A DNA stretch of 64,000 bases, from positions 124,001-188,000 of the forward strand of contig CAWFUH010000007.1 of NCBI GenBank assembly GCA_963818855.1, written 5' to 3'. The translations under genes and the position numbers were made by a program. Origin of the DNA: Bog-159 sp963818855. Its GTDB lineage: Bacteria; Acidobacteriota; Terriglobia; Bryobacterales; Bryobacteraceae. Below the pieces are notes generated by a model, which searched no databases, was not told the DNA's origin, and saw only the letters and a list, made by a program, of their open reading frames with translations. Positions 17,509 to 26,817 of this stretch are shown here, piece after piece; within the stretch, counting starts at the first letter, position 1; each line of letters opens with the position of its first letter.

Positions 17509-18257
17509 AAGATCTTACAACCGGACAGGAGACACAATTAGCTGATGGAGATTCGCCCTCTATCTCGCCTGATGGTTCATTTGTTGCATATCGAGTTACG
17601 GATGGTCGGAAGCACAGCCTCTCCATGGTTTCCACCACGGGGGGAGCACCGCGCAGAATCTGCCAGGACTGCGCATATTACGGGCCCAAAGGGTTTTCCG
17701 CCGATGGCTCAAAGGTGCTTGCGCAGAGGTATCTGGAGGACGCGGACTTGGCCCAGGTCGAACTGATCAACATCGCCAGCGGCGAGGTGAAGGTGGCGTT
17801 GAGTCATCCCAAATACGCGCTTTGGCATCCGTATTTTTCCTGGGACGACAAGTGGATGACGTTCAAGCTGCATAACTCGTTGAATCATTTCAGCATTCAC
17901 ATCACACCGGTGGAAGACTTCGTACCTGCCGGGGAGAGTCGCTGGATCGCACTTACCAGCGGCGAGTATTGGGACGACAAGCCGCAACTATCCCCCGACG
18001 GGAACACCGTGTACTTCACCTCAAACCGTGACGGCCACAACTGTTTCTGGGCGCAGCGGCTGAATCCGAAAACGAAGCACCCGGAGGGCGAGCCGTTCGC
18101 CATACAGCACTTTCATTACCAGCAAACCGATCATCCCGAAAGCCCCAATCTGCGGCTCATAGACATGGAACTCAACGTTGCCAGAGACAAGATCGTCACC
18201 GACATCCACGAAGTTCACTCCGATATCTGGATGACGCAGTTATCACCGGGCAAGTGA
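17148..18257 (+). CDS. C-terminal propeller half of the 15382 kinase, in a shifted frame
   Basis: A 369-residue frame that continues the blade pattern: GGNLFRVPVSSDGK, LSRDGKKAVFVSN, SISPDGSFVAYRV, LSPDGNTVYFTSNRDG, and ends DIWMTQLSPGK. The pattern matches the usual end of kinase/propeller proteins. It has no Shine-Dalgarno and begins inside the upstream gene, so I treat it as one gene with the kinase, split by an indel of -1 or +2 between about 17140 and 17215. Either a true mutation or a sequencing/assembly error. Confidence 0.75.
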   Translation: MGYLLEVDGRSTGESSVSGEGGNLFRVPVSSDGKALSDAEQLTFMPGVDWQAEVSGDGRVVFSAWTVSTNLWSIPIDTNQGRVTGGLERLAQVEGVLDENVSLSRDGKKAVFVSNNRIVVKDLTTGQETQLADGDSPSISPDGSFVAYRVTDGRKHSLSMVSTTGGAPRRICQDCAYYGPKGFSADGSKVLAQRYLEDADLAQVELINIASGEVKVALSHPKYALWHPYFSWDDKWMTFKLHNSLNHFSIHITPVEDFVPAGESRWIALTSGEYWDDKPQLSPDGNTVYFTSNRDGHNCFWAQRLNPKTKHPEGEPFAIQHFHYQQTDHPESPNLRLIDMELNVARDKIVTDIHEVHSDIWMTQLSPGK

Positions 18258-18578
18258 GAGACTTCAAAACAAACGCACGCCCGGGCAGACTGTTTTCAAA
18301 GCTGCTGACCAGATAAGCGCAACGCTTGTGCCCCCGGCCCTGAAGCATTCGAGAAAGGCCGATATGGAACACGCCCTTTATACGCGGACAATGGCGGATC
18401 TGCCGGCTTCCTACAAGGCTACTCGGATGAATCGTGCTTCCGAGCCCCTCTAATTCGGATCAACGAAGGACGGCGTTGTCCCGATTCGGTAGCGGTTTCC
18501 AGCCGGTGATGACGCGGATTCAGACCTTCGTCTTCCCCTCCCACCAAGCGATCCGGCCGCCTGGGGCGGGGACGCGAC
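18258..18578. other. Intergenic stretch without a recognisable gene
   Basis: I see no supported gene here. It lies between the propeller stop and a transposase remnant. Confidence 0.4.
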
Positions 18579-18690
18579 GGGCCGAAGAAATTTCTGGCGG
18601 GTTTCAACGGACTTTTGCAGAACGACGGCTACGCCCCTTATGACGAGGTTGCGCAGTCCGAAGCTTGGGCGTGCCGCCTATTTGGCCGCA
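18579..18690 (+). pseudogene. IS66-type transposase fragment
   Basis: One frame reads GPKKFLAGFNGLLQNDGYA then PYDEVA. The FLxGFxGxLQxDGYAxYD block is characteristic of the DDE domain of IS66 transposases. Nothing before or after it is recognisable, so it is a short relic. Confidence 0.55.
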
Positions 18691-18719
18691 GGCGATTCGC
18701 GGCGTGCGCTCCGAACACG

Positions 18720-18812
18720 TGGAGCTGATCCCCTTAAATCGCATCGCTACTTGCGTGGAAGGCCCGTCTAGACTGCTCAAAGCACGTCTGAGGCCCCCGG
18801 GGGGTGACAGAA
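18720..18812. repeat. Dispersed decayed-region repeat, copy C (inverted)
   Basis: On the minus strand this segment reads TGTCACCCCCCGGGGG, CGTGCTTTGAGC, ACGGGCCTTCCACGCAAGTAG, GATGCGATTTAAGGGGATC. The order and spacing match 13257-13350 in the opposite orientation. The motif GTGTTTCGGCGAACCG found after copy A also recurs at 18888. Confidence 0.75.
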
Positions 18813-19225
18813 TGGGCTGTCTCGGAAATCTGGACAAATTCGTACTTCCCGAGCGTAGAAGGCGGCCAGGGCTGCCAGCATAGACGGGGTGTTTCGGCGA
18901 ACCGCTATCAGCAGTCTTCCGAAATCATCAGCAGTCAGCCGTAAGAGTAGACTATGCCTGGATTGGTAGTGCCAAACCTAGGCACACACCGCTATCCCCT
19001 CGACTCCGAGGCCGGACGGAATTTCTGCGCACAGGAGTGCCCTCAAGGTAGCTCCACGGTGTCCAAAGTTTTGACAGATAACGACTTCCTGCTGTCGCGT
19101 GAATGTCAACTGCACGACAACGCAGTTGCAGGACTGTTCGATACCGCATTCGGGCGGATCATCGAGGCAGTGGAGCGGGCGGAGCAGGCCCCTGGTTAGC
19201 AGCCCAGGGTACCGAAGATTTCGCG
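18813..19225. other. Intergenic stretch with repeat traces
   Basis: Contains GTGTTTCGGCGAA at 18888 and two direct copies of ATCAGCAGTC around CTTCCGAAATC (18905-18937), a motif that also appears, diverged, at 23990-24055 and inverted at 35583-35630. No gene is supported. Confidence 0.4.
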
Positions 19226-19993
19226 TTACTGACTCTCCTTCACGACTCGTCCGTTGAGCGGCTGAATAGGCCGGACATTGTGCGGATAAAGCTTGGCGAA
19301 CGCGTTGATCTCCTCTGGCGAGATTTCCACCGGAGTCTTCAGCACAAACCACGTGACTCCCTCACTACAAGGCGGAGCCGTTAGCGAGCCCATGTACGTG
19401 TAATAGGCGGCGTCGCTGGGTAGCAAGCCGGCCGGACTCACCTCGACTCCGGGGATCTCCTCCTCTTTGCCAGGGGTCTTTGGCATATGCTCCCAAATCT
19501 GCCGAATGGTGCCGTTCGCGCTGCCGGCCTTCAGGAGAACTGCGACTCCGGCGACGTTCCCGTCGCTGGCTTCGTGCATGAAATGGACCACCATATCGTA
19601 TGGTTTACCCTGAATGTACTCTTCGCTGGGACGGTGAAAGTGGAACTGCGTTAGTTGGTAGCGTTTGCCTCCCACTATCAGAAAGCTTCCGCTTCCCGGT
19701 GCGTCATGATAGTTCACTCGGATCGTATAGCCATTGTTAATTAGATATTTGAGCGGACCGCTTTTGTATTCGAATCGTATCGCAGGGAGTTCAGCTTTCT
19801 CCGCATTTCGAATGTCGATTGGAGATTGTTCCTTGCCATTGCAGGCAGCATACGCCGGATCCAGGTCACCCCAGTGTGCTGCCCCGGTTGCCCCTTCGTA
19901 GCTCCAGGGTGTCTTCCACTGCGCTAGTGAACCTATAGGCATCAAAACCTCCGGGACAACCAGCAACACAAAAGTCATCCAACCTTTTCTCAA
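19226..19993 (-). CDS. Alpha-class carbonic anhydrase, secreted
   Basis: Interconverts CO2 and bicarbonate outside the cytoplasm. A TTG start at 19993 follows a GCGAGG Shine-Dalgarno and gives a signal peptide (RKGWMTFVLLVVPEVLMP, cleavage after GSLA). A GTG at 20029 is an alternative. Family marks: WSYEGATGAAHWGDL, QSPIDI, the zinc-binding QFHFHRPSEEY pair and the third His in VVHFMHE, and the substrate-pocket block YMGSLTAPPCSEGVTW. All three zinc ligands are present and the length (about 255) is normal. It stands alone between decayed stretches, with no operon partner. Confidence 0.92.
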   Translation of the reverse strand: MRKGWMTFVLLVVPEVLMPIGSLAQWKTPWSYEGATGAAHWGDLDPAYAACNGKEQSPIDIRNAEKAELPAIRFEYKSGPLKYLINNGYTIRVNYHDAPGSGSFLIVGGKRYQLTQFHFHRPSEEYIQGKPYDMVVHFMHEASDGNVAGVAVLLKAGSANGTIRQIWEHMPKTPGKEEEIPGVEVSPAGLLPSDAAYYTYMGSLTAPPCSEGVTWFVLKTPVEISPEEINAFAKLYPHNVRPIQPLNGRVVKESQ

Positions 19994-20029
19994 ATTGCAC
20001 CTCGCCTTGCGCTCATGACGGGGGCACAC

Positions 20030-21661
20030 CGCCGTGAACTACGGTTTTGCCTGGAAATGAGGCAAGTGTTAGTAGAGTAAAATCCTGGCGGCCAACGCCA
20101 ACACTTCGCAGCCGAAAGTCAAGGAGGCGAAAATCTGCCGAACCCATGCCTTCGCGGCGATCTCTCCGCCCAGAACGTCCGCACTCATACCTGGAATTAT
20201 ACAGTAGGCGGCCCGACGACAATTCGGTTGACATCGAAGTATGGATGTTGAACCGAATGGTTTGCGTAGGCTGCTCGCCGTCCAGGACATGTCCGGCACT
20301 TCGCGCGAATGATGCCGGGCCGCTGTTTCCAGCGGCGCCCGCTCTTGGACGCGCTCCTGCGCCCGCCGACATGTGTGGGCGCAGTAGCGTGCAAGGGACT
20401 TCGCCACGTGCGCACGAATCTTTGGCGCCCCGATCACCAACAAATGGGCTCTGCGGCCTGCCGGCAGCCTTTACTGCAATAACCCGCGGTTCGGCGGGAC
20501 AAAAACCGCGTGATTCGGCGCGCCGGCGAAACGTGGGCAACTGCGCGGCGATCTCGACGCCGTCGCGCTGAAAGCTCTCGAAAAGGAGCGCTCGCCCAAC
20601 TGGCTGGGTGAATCCTCCTCAACGCGCCGCTGATGCACTGGCACAGTGGGGTACCGCCGCAAAAGAGGTTCCGCAGTTTGCACAGTCCTCACTTAACGGG
20701 AAACGACAATGATTGCGGGCCGCTATAAGACGAGGTCGGCCACGCATTGCGACTGGCGCATGATCGGAATGGTGGCTGGATCCACGGTTCTTCCGCCCGC
20801 GTTTCTCCACTCTGTGCGTGCCGAACGACTAGGATTCGAACTTCTTGAGCGGTCGGCGCCGAAAAAGGGCCTTCGCTCATCGCAATACCTTGCACAGTTA
20901 AGATGCTGTGAGGCTCGACAGTTTCCGGGGACCAGAAGCATTCCTACCAGGCTACCGATATTCTATCCCACTGCGCGTTGGGGAACGTTCTATTGTCAGC
21001 CCCACCCACGTCGGACCCAGCGCAGCCCGCAGTTAGAGCGCGGCTGGCGCTTCGCGCAGCCAGATGCCGGCGGCCAGTTCCGACGCCCGCTACCCGGTGC
21101 AGGAATGATCCGCCGATTGGTTAGCGCACGAAACCCTTCGGTTCACCTTGCCCAATCGACCCAAGCGCCCACCAACCCCACGAGACCGACTCCTCGCCTC
21201 AACCAAAAACCCGCACCGGAGTTATCTGGTAGTGAATTCAGTGGCTTGCCAGATTCTTGAGGAATCGAGGTACGAGACAACTATCGGATGCATTTTAGAC
21301 TTTGGTCATTGGGAGGCCCATTGGGCGACATCATGAACGGCAAGCCCGCAGTTCCGGACAAGAACTTTTGGGCATCCAAAGCCGAGCTTATCTGTCTTCT
21401 TGTTCAACTTGCTGCGCCAGTTGGCCGGCGCTCTCCGCGGAAACGAAATGCAGCCCGCTTAGCCGGGGAAGCGCTCTTTTCTTCCGTTTTGCGCCTGAGC
21501 GGACGCACAATTGATTGGACCTTGGTCTGATTCAGCCCAAACGGCACGAGTGTAGCGCGTGTCAGCCTCTTGCGGTGCGGTATTGGAGGTCCTGTGTTGT
21601 CTTACGTCCGTTTTGTCCCGGTCAACGAGTTTAGATGTCGCACGAGTTATTTGGAGGAATC
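20030..21661. other. 1.6-kb gene-poor, decayed stretch
   Basis: No intact gene is supported on either strand. The only recognisable piece is a kinase C-lobe fragment at 20541-20605. Frames are short and lack family motifs; base composition stays GC-rich, as expected for old coding DNA. Confidence 0.5.
20541..20605 (+). pseudogene. Ser/Thr kinase C-lobe fragment
   Basis: One frame reads LRGDLDAVALKALEKERS. This block is typical of the end of bacterial Ser/Thr kinase domains (LRGDLDxIxLKALEKD). It is only about 20 residues long with no kinase sequence around it. Confidence 0.4.
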
Positions 21662-23010
21662 ATGTTACGCGCCTGTTGACATTAGCCCTTCTGGCCGTCT
21701 TGTTTTCGGCCACACCTGCGCTCGTTCGAGCTCAGGACGCCGGACTCGTGCCGCCGATTTCAAGTTCACCACGTTGACAACAAACTGCTCGACAAAGTCG
21801 ATGAATATAGCCGCCAAATCTAATAGAAGGGCTTGCTCCTCCGCGATCCGCTCGTCGAAGGTTACGTCGAGGAGATCGGCCGCAAGGTGATCGCCGGCCA
21901 GCCTTCGCTCGAACACGTTGAGTTCCGCTTCCGCGTTCTCCGCGACCCCATGGTCAACGCCTTCGCCCTTCCCAACGGAACCGTCTACGTCACCACCGGT
22001 CTTCTCGCCACCCTGGAAAACGAGGCCCAGTTGGCCGGCGTCCTAGGCCATGAAAGCACGCACGTCCTCAATCGTCACTCGTATCGCGAGAATCGCAGCG
22101 CGCGCAAGAAGGCGGTGGCGCTCAACATCATGCAGGGCGTCGCGGCTTCAATGCCCGCCGGATCGGCTTTCGGCGCGGCCATAGCCTTGGGCGCCACCGT
22201 CGGCGCCAGCATCGTGCAATATACGGTCTTCGGATACTCCCAGGAAAAAGAGCGCGAGGCCGACCGCTACGGCTTCGACCTTATGACCAAAGCCTCGTAT
22301 GACCCGAACGCCATGGCCCAGACTTTCGCCCTCCTCGATGAGCGCCTCAAGTTCGAGCCTGTCGAAGGATTCTACCGAACCCATCCCAAGCTCGAAGAGC
22401 GCCGCAAGACACCATCGAGCACGCCGCGGCCGCTAGCGTGCCCAACGCCCGCATGGGCGCCGAAGCAGATTACCTGGCTCATGTCGCGCGCACAATTTGC
22501 TACAACATCGAAGCCGAACTCAACAGCCGCCGCGCGCGCACTGGCCTCTCCAAAGCCTTCCGCCTGGTCAAATGGAATCCCACCGAACCCCGCTCCAGGT
22601 GCTATTTGGCGACGCATACCGCGACCTGGGCGCCAAGTCCGCCGAGCCCAGCGGGGAAGACAAGGCCGTCACGGACAGGCCGAACACCGCAAGCAGTATT
22701 TCCAAATGACCCAACAGGAAGAGCAGACGCGCCTGCTCGCGCGCGGTAACGGCCTGCCACTCACGACGCCAATCTTCGCGACTCTGAGAAGTCGTATCTC
22801 GAAGCCCTGCGCTTGAACCCCAATTACGCGCCCGCCCACCGCGGACTGGGCCTCCTCTACGAGCAGGAGTCGGAACCGGCAGACGCCGCCCGCGAGTACA
22901 AAGCCTATCTCGATCTCACCGCCGGCACAAGCATGGACCGTCTCCGTATCGAGCGCCGCCTGTCTCAGGTCGAACGGGCAATGCCGGCCGGAAACAAAAA
23001 ACAGAGTTAG
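21662..23010 (+). pseudogene. Decayed M48-family metalloprotease with C-terminal TPR-like part
   Basis: A GGAGG precedes an ATG at 21662, and a signal peptide (RLLTLALLAVLFSATPALV) is readable in a neighbouring frame. The main block (21833 on) reads VEGYVEEIGRKV, DPMVNAFALPNGTVYVTTG, then zinc motif HESTH with the distal ligand in EREADRYGFD. The reading frame changes near 21770, two stops follow, and it changes again near 22400, 22600 and 22780 before a TPR-like end (NPNYAPAHRGLGLLYEQ) and stop at 23010. All pieces of one secreted protease are there in order, but it cannot be translated as one protein. Confidence 0.8.
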
Positions 23011-23021
23011 GAGAGATTTCT

Positions 23022-23748
23022 ATGTCGATTTCACGATTCTCAATCGGTGCCGTAACTCTGAGTTTGTTGAGCGGCGCGGCCTTGGCCGCAACCACTGGAT
23101 GGGAGTACATGCAGCCTAGGTTGGCCTCCGGCGAAGTCGCCATTTCATCGCGCCTGCGTGATGCCCGCCGAGGCCAAGCTTTCCGAGCTCGGCGTGAAAG
23201 GCCACGAAGGCATGTCCAAGGAGTCCGAGGCCTGGAGCACGACGCTGCAAACTGTCGTCGAGTCGCACTTGAAAGAGGCCGGCATCGAAGTCCCGCCTGG
23301 CGGCATGTCCCAGGAGGAACTCGAAAAGGACGAAGAGCTGCAACAGACCGTGCTCAAGCTGCAAGCCAAGTACGATCAGGTCGCCATGCAGCTCGACAAA
23401 CACCCCAAGGACACGCGCAAGGCCCGTTTCACCGTGGGCGACGAGGTGTCGCTGTTGCCCTGCTCGGCCAACTCCGACGCCTTGATCTATGTGCAGGGCC
23501 AGGGACAGGTGTTGACCGGCGGCAAGAAAGCCTTCGGCTTATTAGTGGCCGGACCCAAGAGTTCCACCGGCTTTCTCACCCTCTCGCTGGTCGACGCGAA
23601 ATCCGGCGAGATCCTCGCCTACATGCGGCTGTTGAACAACGGGAAGTTCGTCAACGACTCCGAACAGGTTTACCGCAAGCGGCTCGACAAACTCTTCGAG
23701 CGCATGCATCTCGGAACCTCCGGCCAAGACAAGAAAAAGAAGAAATGA
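23022..23748 (+). pseudogene. Frameshifted exported protein of unknown function
   Basis: Starts 12 bases after the protease relic with a GGAG Shine-Dalgarno and a good signal peptide (ISRFSIGAVTLSLLSGAALA). The frame is lost near 23130-23160 and continues as an intact 196-residue stretch from 23158: AEAKLSELGVKGHEG, LKEAGIEVPPGGM, RARFTVGDEV-like block, GGKKAFGLLVAGP and a Lys-rich end. I do not recognise a named family. It was probably co-transcribed with the M48 gene, and both have decayed. Confidence 0.65.
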
Positions 23749-24223
23749 TCGGTGCCGTTATGGTGTTCAGAATCAGCCCGGAACACTGTTCAGCTTCATC
23801 GCGGAACGGTGCTCAGCTTCGCCCGGATATCGGCAAAGCGACCGTAGGATTCATTCATCTGGCGAATTGTGGAAGGACCCCATGCAAAGCAGTGCCGTTT
23901 AGTTAGGTCCGCTTTTCCGTGTCCCAGAAATTGGATGTTTGTGGGACGCGCCTCTGCTTAGGTCTCGCGAGCGTTCAGCTAAATTAGCTCGTCCCGAAAT
24001 CATCGGCGAACTTCCCGAAAATCAACAACCCTCTCCCGATTATCAGCGGTCTTGCGCCTGAGTCGCCTCCACGGCCAGGCGCTGCAGAGAGACCTTCCGC
24101 CGAGATGATCTCACCCTCCTCGAAGACCGTCATGAGATGTCCAGTTAACTAGTATGCGAAGCCTAGTGCGCGCCGGCCGCGAACCGCCTGCAGGCGATCG
24201 CAGCCCTATAAATAGACCTGCGG
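23749..24223. other. Intergenic stretch with possible IS21-type end
   Basis: 23761-23822 has spaced repeats of the type GTTCAG, CGGAACACTGTTCAGC, CGGAACGGTGCTCAGC, which resemble the multiple terminal repeats of IS21-family elements. No istA/istB sequence is next to them. The rest shows the CCGAAATCATC / GATTATCAGCGG motif seen elsewhere and nothing coding. Confidence 0.35.
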
Positions 24224-24360
24224 GCTCTTCCGTGGTGTTCCAAAAACGCTGGATATCGGGACAAGATTTTTATGTCACCCCTGACCTAGTGTTTCGGCGA
24301 GTCATGCTTTCAGCGCGTCCAGACGGGCCTTTCAAGCATGTCGCGACGTGATCCAAAAGG
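24224..24360. repeat. Dispersed decayed-region repeat, copy D
   Basis: This copy aligns without gaps to 13384-13520. It forms the 3' end of the propeller gene 24270-25499, supplying its last 30 codons and its stop. Confidence 0.8.
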
Positions 24361-25499
24361 ACTCCTACCCAGCCTGGGCGGGATTCGGCGACATAATAAC
24401 GTCCGAGGACGTCGAGTGCAGGAGTCTGGCTAACGATCAGCTCCCCTGTGTGTAACTCGGCAGCGGCGGTCCGTTGCGGATGGTCAATGGTGGTCTGACC
24501 GGCTGGCCGAACGATCACAAAATCCGGGTCCGTGGCGGGGAACAGCGCTCCTGCCGGAATGACCGGACTCGACAGTAACCTTCCCGAGGGAAATTCTATC
24601 AGCATAGCGGGCGCATGCCCATTCTTGGCGTAGATCAGATCCGAAACTAAGAGGCGGTCCGGCGCCACAAAGGTGAAGAAGCGCCTTCGATCTGGGCTTT
24701 CGTCTAATGCAGGAGCGATGGCGCTGTCGGTTAGAACACTCAAGTGGTTCTTTAGCGCTACCGGCTTCTGCAAGCGCAAATCCCACACGACCGCTCTGCC
24801 TCTCCACCATTCCCTTTCCTGCCGGTCGAGGCCCTTTGGTGCGGCGGTGACGTGCTCTTGCAGAGCGATGATAACGTACCGAGCGTCTGGCGAGAAGGCG
24901 ATCCTTACATCGGGCGAGGAGAGGGCCTCCACAAATCCCGGATCTGGGGGCACAATGGTCTGTGCCGATTGTGATCGTAGGTCCGTTCCGTTCCAACCGA
25001 AGCGGTCCTTCCGGAAGATCGTGCTCCCCGAGACCGTGTCAATCAGCCAGAGGGCGCCGAATAAGTCGTAGCACGCCAGGATACGGCCATCCGGGGACAG
25101 CTGTCCCGTTTCACACGCGTGACCTGGTAGCTGGTGCGGGTCCATATGGGTACCGTTGGCGATGCTCCAATACTCCAGGCGAGCATCGGACTTCGCTAAC
25201 TTGATATGCGCCGCATCCACGCGGGGGCCTCCACTGAGAAATATGACTTGCAGCGAATCAGGCGTGAATTGAGCATAGATGGCATCTGTCACCGGAATAC
25301 GGAGCAGAACGGCTAGCGGCTTCACGGTGAGCACTATGATCTCGGAAGCGTCCTGCGCCAGGATGTAGCGGCTATCGGGGCTAAAGCGAAGTTTGCAGAT
25401 AGCGTCGCCTGTCAACGACTGAGCTCCTCCGCCAGCCGAGGCTGTGGCCAGGAGCGCGAGCACGGCTATTTCACGCCGAGCAACGCACGCCTTCTGCAT
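24270..25499 (-). CDS. Exported beta-propeller protein with repeat-derived C-terminus
   Basis: A 409-residue protein with a signal peptide (about residues 1-26, AVLALLATASAGGGAQ). Blade-like blocks follow: CKLRFSPDSRYILAQD, IYAQFTPDSLQVIF, GQLSPDGRILACYD, RIAFSPDARYVIIAL. This WD40/TolB-like pattern makes a binding or scaffold role likely; no enzyme motif is visible. The natural end is missing: after a GRYYVAESRPGWVG block the frame enters repeat copy D and ends after 30 residues of repeat-encoded sequence. The gene may be truncated rather than functional. Confidence 0.65.
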   Translation of the reverse strand: MQKACVARREIAVLALLATASAGGGAQSLTGDAICKLRFSPDSRYILAQDASEIIVLTVKPLAVLLRIPVTDAIYAQFTPDSLQVIFLSGGPRVDAAHIKLAKSDARLEYWSIANGTHMDPHQLPGHACETGQLSPDGRILACYDLFGALWLIDTVSGSTIFRKDRFGWNGTDLRSQSAQTIVPPDPGFVEALSSPDVRIAFSPDARYVIIALQEHVTAAPKGLDRQEREWWRGRAVVWDLRLQKPVALKNHLSVLTDSAIAPALDESPDRRRFFTFVAPDRLLVSDLIYAKNGHAPAMLIEFPSGRLLSSPVIPAGALFPATDPDFVIVRPAGQTTIDHPQRTAAAELHTGELIVSQTPALDVLGRYYVAESRPGWVGVLLDHVATCLKGPSGRAESMTRRNTRSGVT

Positions 25500-26056
25500 G
25501 ATTTCAGCATGCCACTGCCGAATGGCCCGGCGCCAGGGGACCGGAAACCTTGGGACCGTAGTGTTTCAGTACCTGTCCCAGCCCCATCTGCAGGTCGCGC
25601 CACCCGAGCCAGAAGTGCCATTCTGGGAGGCTGTCCCAGCGGCCGTGGATTCTGCGTTCCACGGCGCACCCGGAAGTAAGCCACAAGAGCGGGAAACATT
25701 GGCATGAACGTCCGCTTCACCGATCGCGCCCTATAAATTGGCGCACCTCGATGGGAAGCGACAAACCAGCCAAGTGACCGGCCCGTTTGCTTTAACTGAC
25801 ATGAGGGCGTCTTCCCGGGATTTAATCCTTCCGCCCATCCCAATTTCAGGATGGCGTGACAGCGCAGACTCCGGACCAGAGACCTCGGAATCCTGAGCGC
25901 TATTGCCCGTTTTATCACCTGATCCAGCGTTTTCGGATCGTGATCGATATGACCCCTACTTTCGCTTTGGCTTATCATCGCGGCGGTTCGGTCGAACTTC
26001 CGAACAAGTAAGCCTGATGCGCAAACCGCGCGCGTCTGCCTTGCGCCGCGGGCGAG
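25500..26056. other. Intergenic stretch without a recognisable gene
   Basis: A minus-strand frame at 25504-25686 (RRIHGRWDSLPEWHFWLGW) has protein-like composition, but I recognise no family and it has no clean start. Nothing else is supported. Confidence 0.35.
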
Positions 26057-26521
26057 ATGATACATTCGAACCGGATGGGGATACTGAGTTCCTTGCTCGT
26101 CGGACTCGCGGCGACGTTGGGCACGATGGTCATTCATGGTCTCGTGGTCCACACCATCATCATGGAAATGCGCCGCGATCTGCAACGTGCCCGGCTCGGA
26201 GTGCGGCTCTGGGTGAATATGACATTTGTAACCGGCACAACTTTGCTCGCGCTCGCCGGGCATATCCTGGAGGTCGTGCTATGGGCGTTCGTGTTCGATC
26301 TATGTGGTGCGGTCGCCGATTTCGGCGCGGCCTTGTACTGTTCGGCTGGTAGCTACGCTACCGTGGGTTCCGGCGAAGTGGTATTGTCACCACGCTGGAA
26401 GCTGCTGGGACCACTCGAAGCGGCCGCCGGACTGTTGATGTTCGGCGTCTCGACTGCGCTGATCTTCGCGGTTATTGAACGCCTGATTCACGCCCGGCTC
26501 GCTGGCGCGGAGCGCAAGTAA
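26057..26521 (+). CDS. Two-helix potassium channel-like membrane protein
   Basis: A 154-residue protein; starts at 26057 or 26075 are both possible. Hydrophobic helices: about 9-31, 50-75 and 115-143, with a re-entrant pore region between the last two. The pore reads AGSYATVGSGEVVL, where K+ channels have a TVGYGD filter, so the filter Tyr is Ser and Asp is Glu. The following LLGPLEAAAGLLMFGVSTAL is typical of a bacterial Ion_trans_2-like family. No regulatory domain is attached. Ion selectivity cannot be judged from this. Confidence 0.65.
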   Translation: MIHSNRMGILSSLLVGLAATLGTMVIHGLVVHTIIMEMRRDLQRARLGVRLWVNMTFVTGTTLLALAGHILEVVLWAFVFDLCGAVADFGAALYCSAGSYATVGSGEVVLSPRWKLLGPLEAAAGLLMFGVSTALIFAVIERLIHARLAGAERK

Positions 26522-26799
26522 ACCCAACTCAGGCGCGCTTCTTAGAGGAGGGCAGGGAGAGCGCAGCAAGCAACCGGGGATCGGATTTCAGGTCGAATTC
26601 GTCTTGATGGACCGCGGGACACGGGCGCTGCACCATCCGAGCGGCTGACAATTGCAACCATGCGCAGATGCGGGACGCCGATCATAACGTGCGACAATTG
26701 GCGTTATCGGGAAGCTAGGCGCGGGTGATGCCCCAGCCGGCCAGTTCTGGGGCAGAAGACTACGCGCGGAGAGCCAGACAGTTCAGATCCGACTGGTAT

Positions 26800-26817
26800 A
26801 TACTAATTCGTTAGTAT
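26800..26817. promoter_or_regulatory. Perfect inverted repeat overlapping the start codon of the permease gene
   Basis: ATACTAA, loop TTCG, TTAGTAT: seven paired bases whose right arm contains the AT of the ATG at 26816. A TATACT element overlaps the left arm (26799-26804). It could be an operator for a dimeric repressor or an RNA hairpin that hides the start codon. Confidence 0.45.

Noticed and set aside
20815..20850. Short GATTCGAAC-type sequence resembling the T arm of a tRNA
   Set aside because: No acceptor, D or anticodon arms can be drawn in either direction; likely chance.
25504..25686. Minus-strand Trp-rich frame (GRWDSLPEWHFWLGW)
   Set aside because: Protein-like composition but no recognised family, no start and no context.
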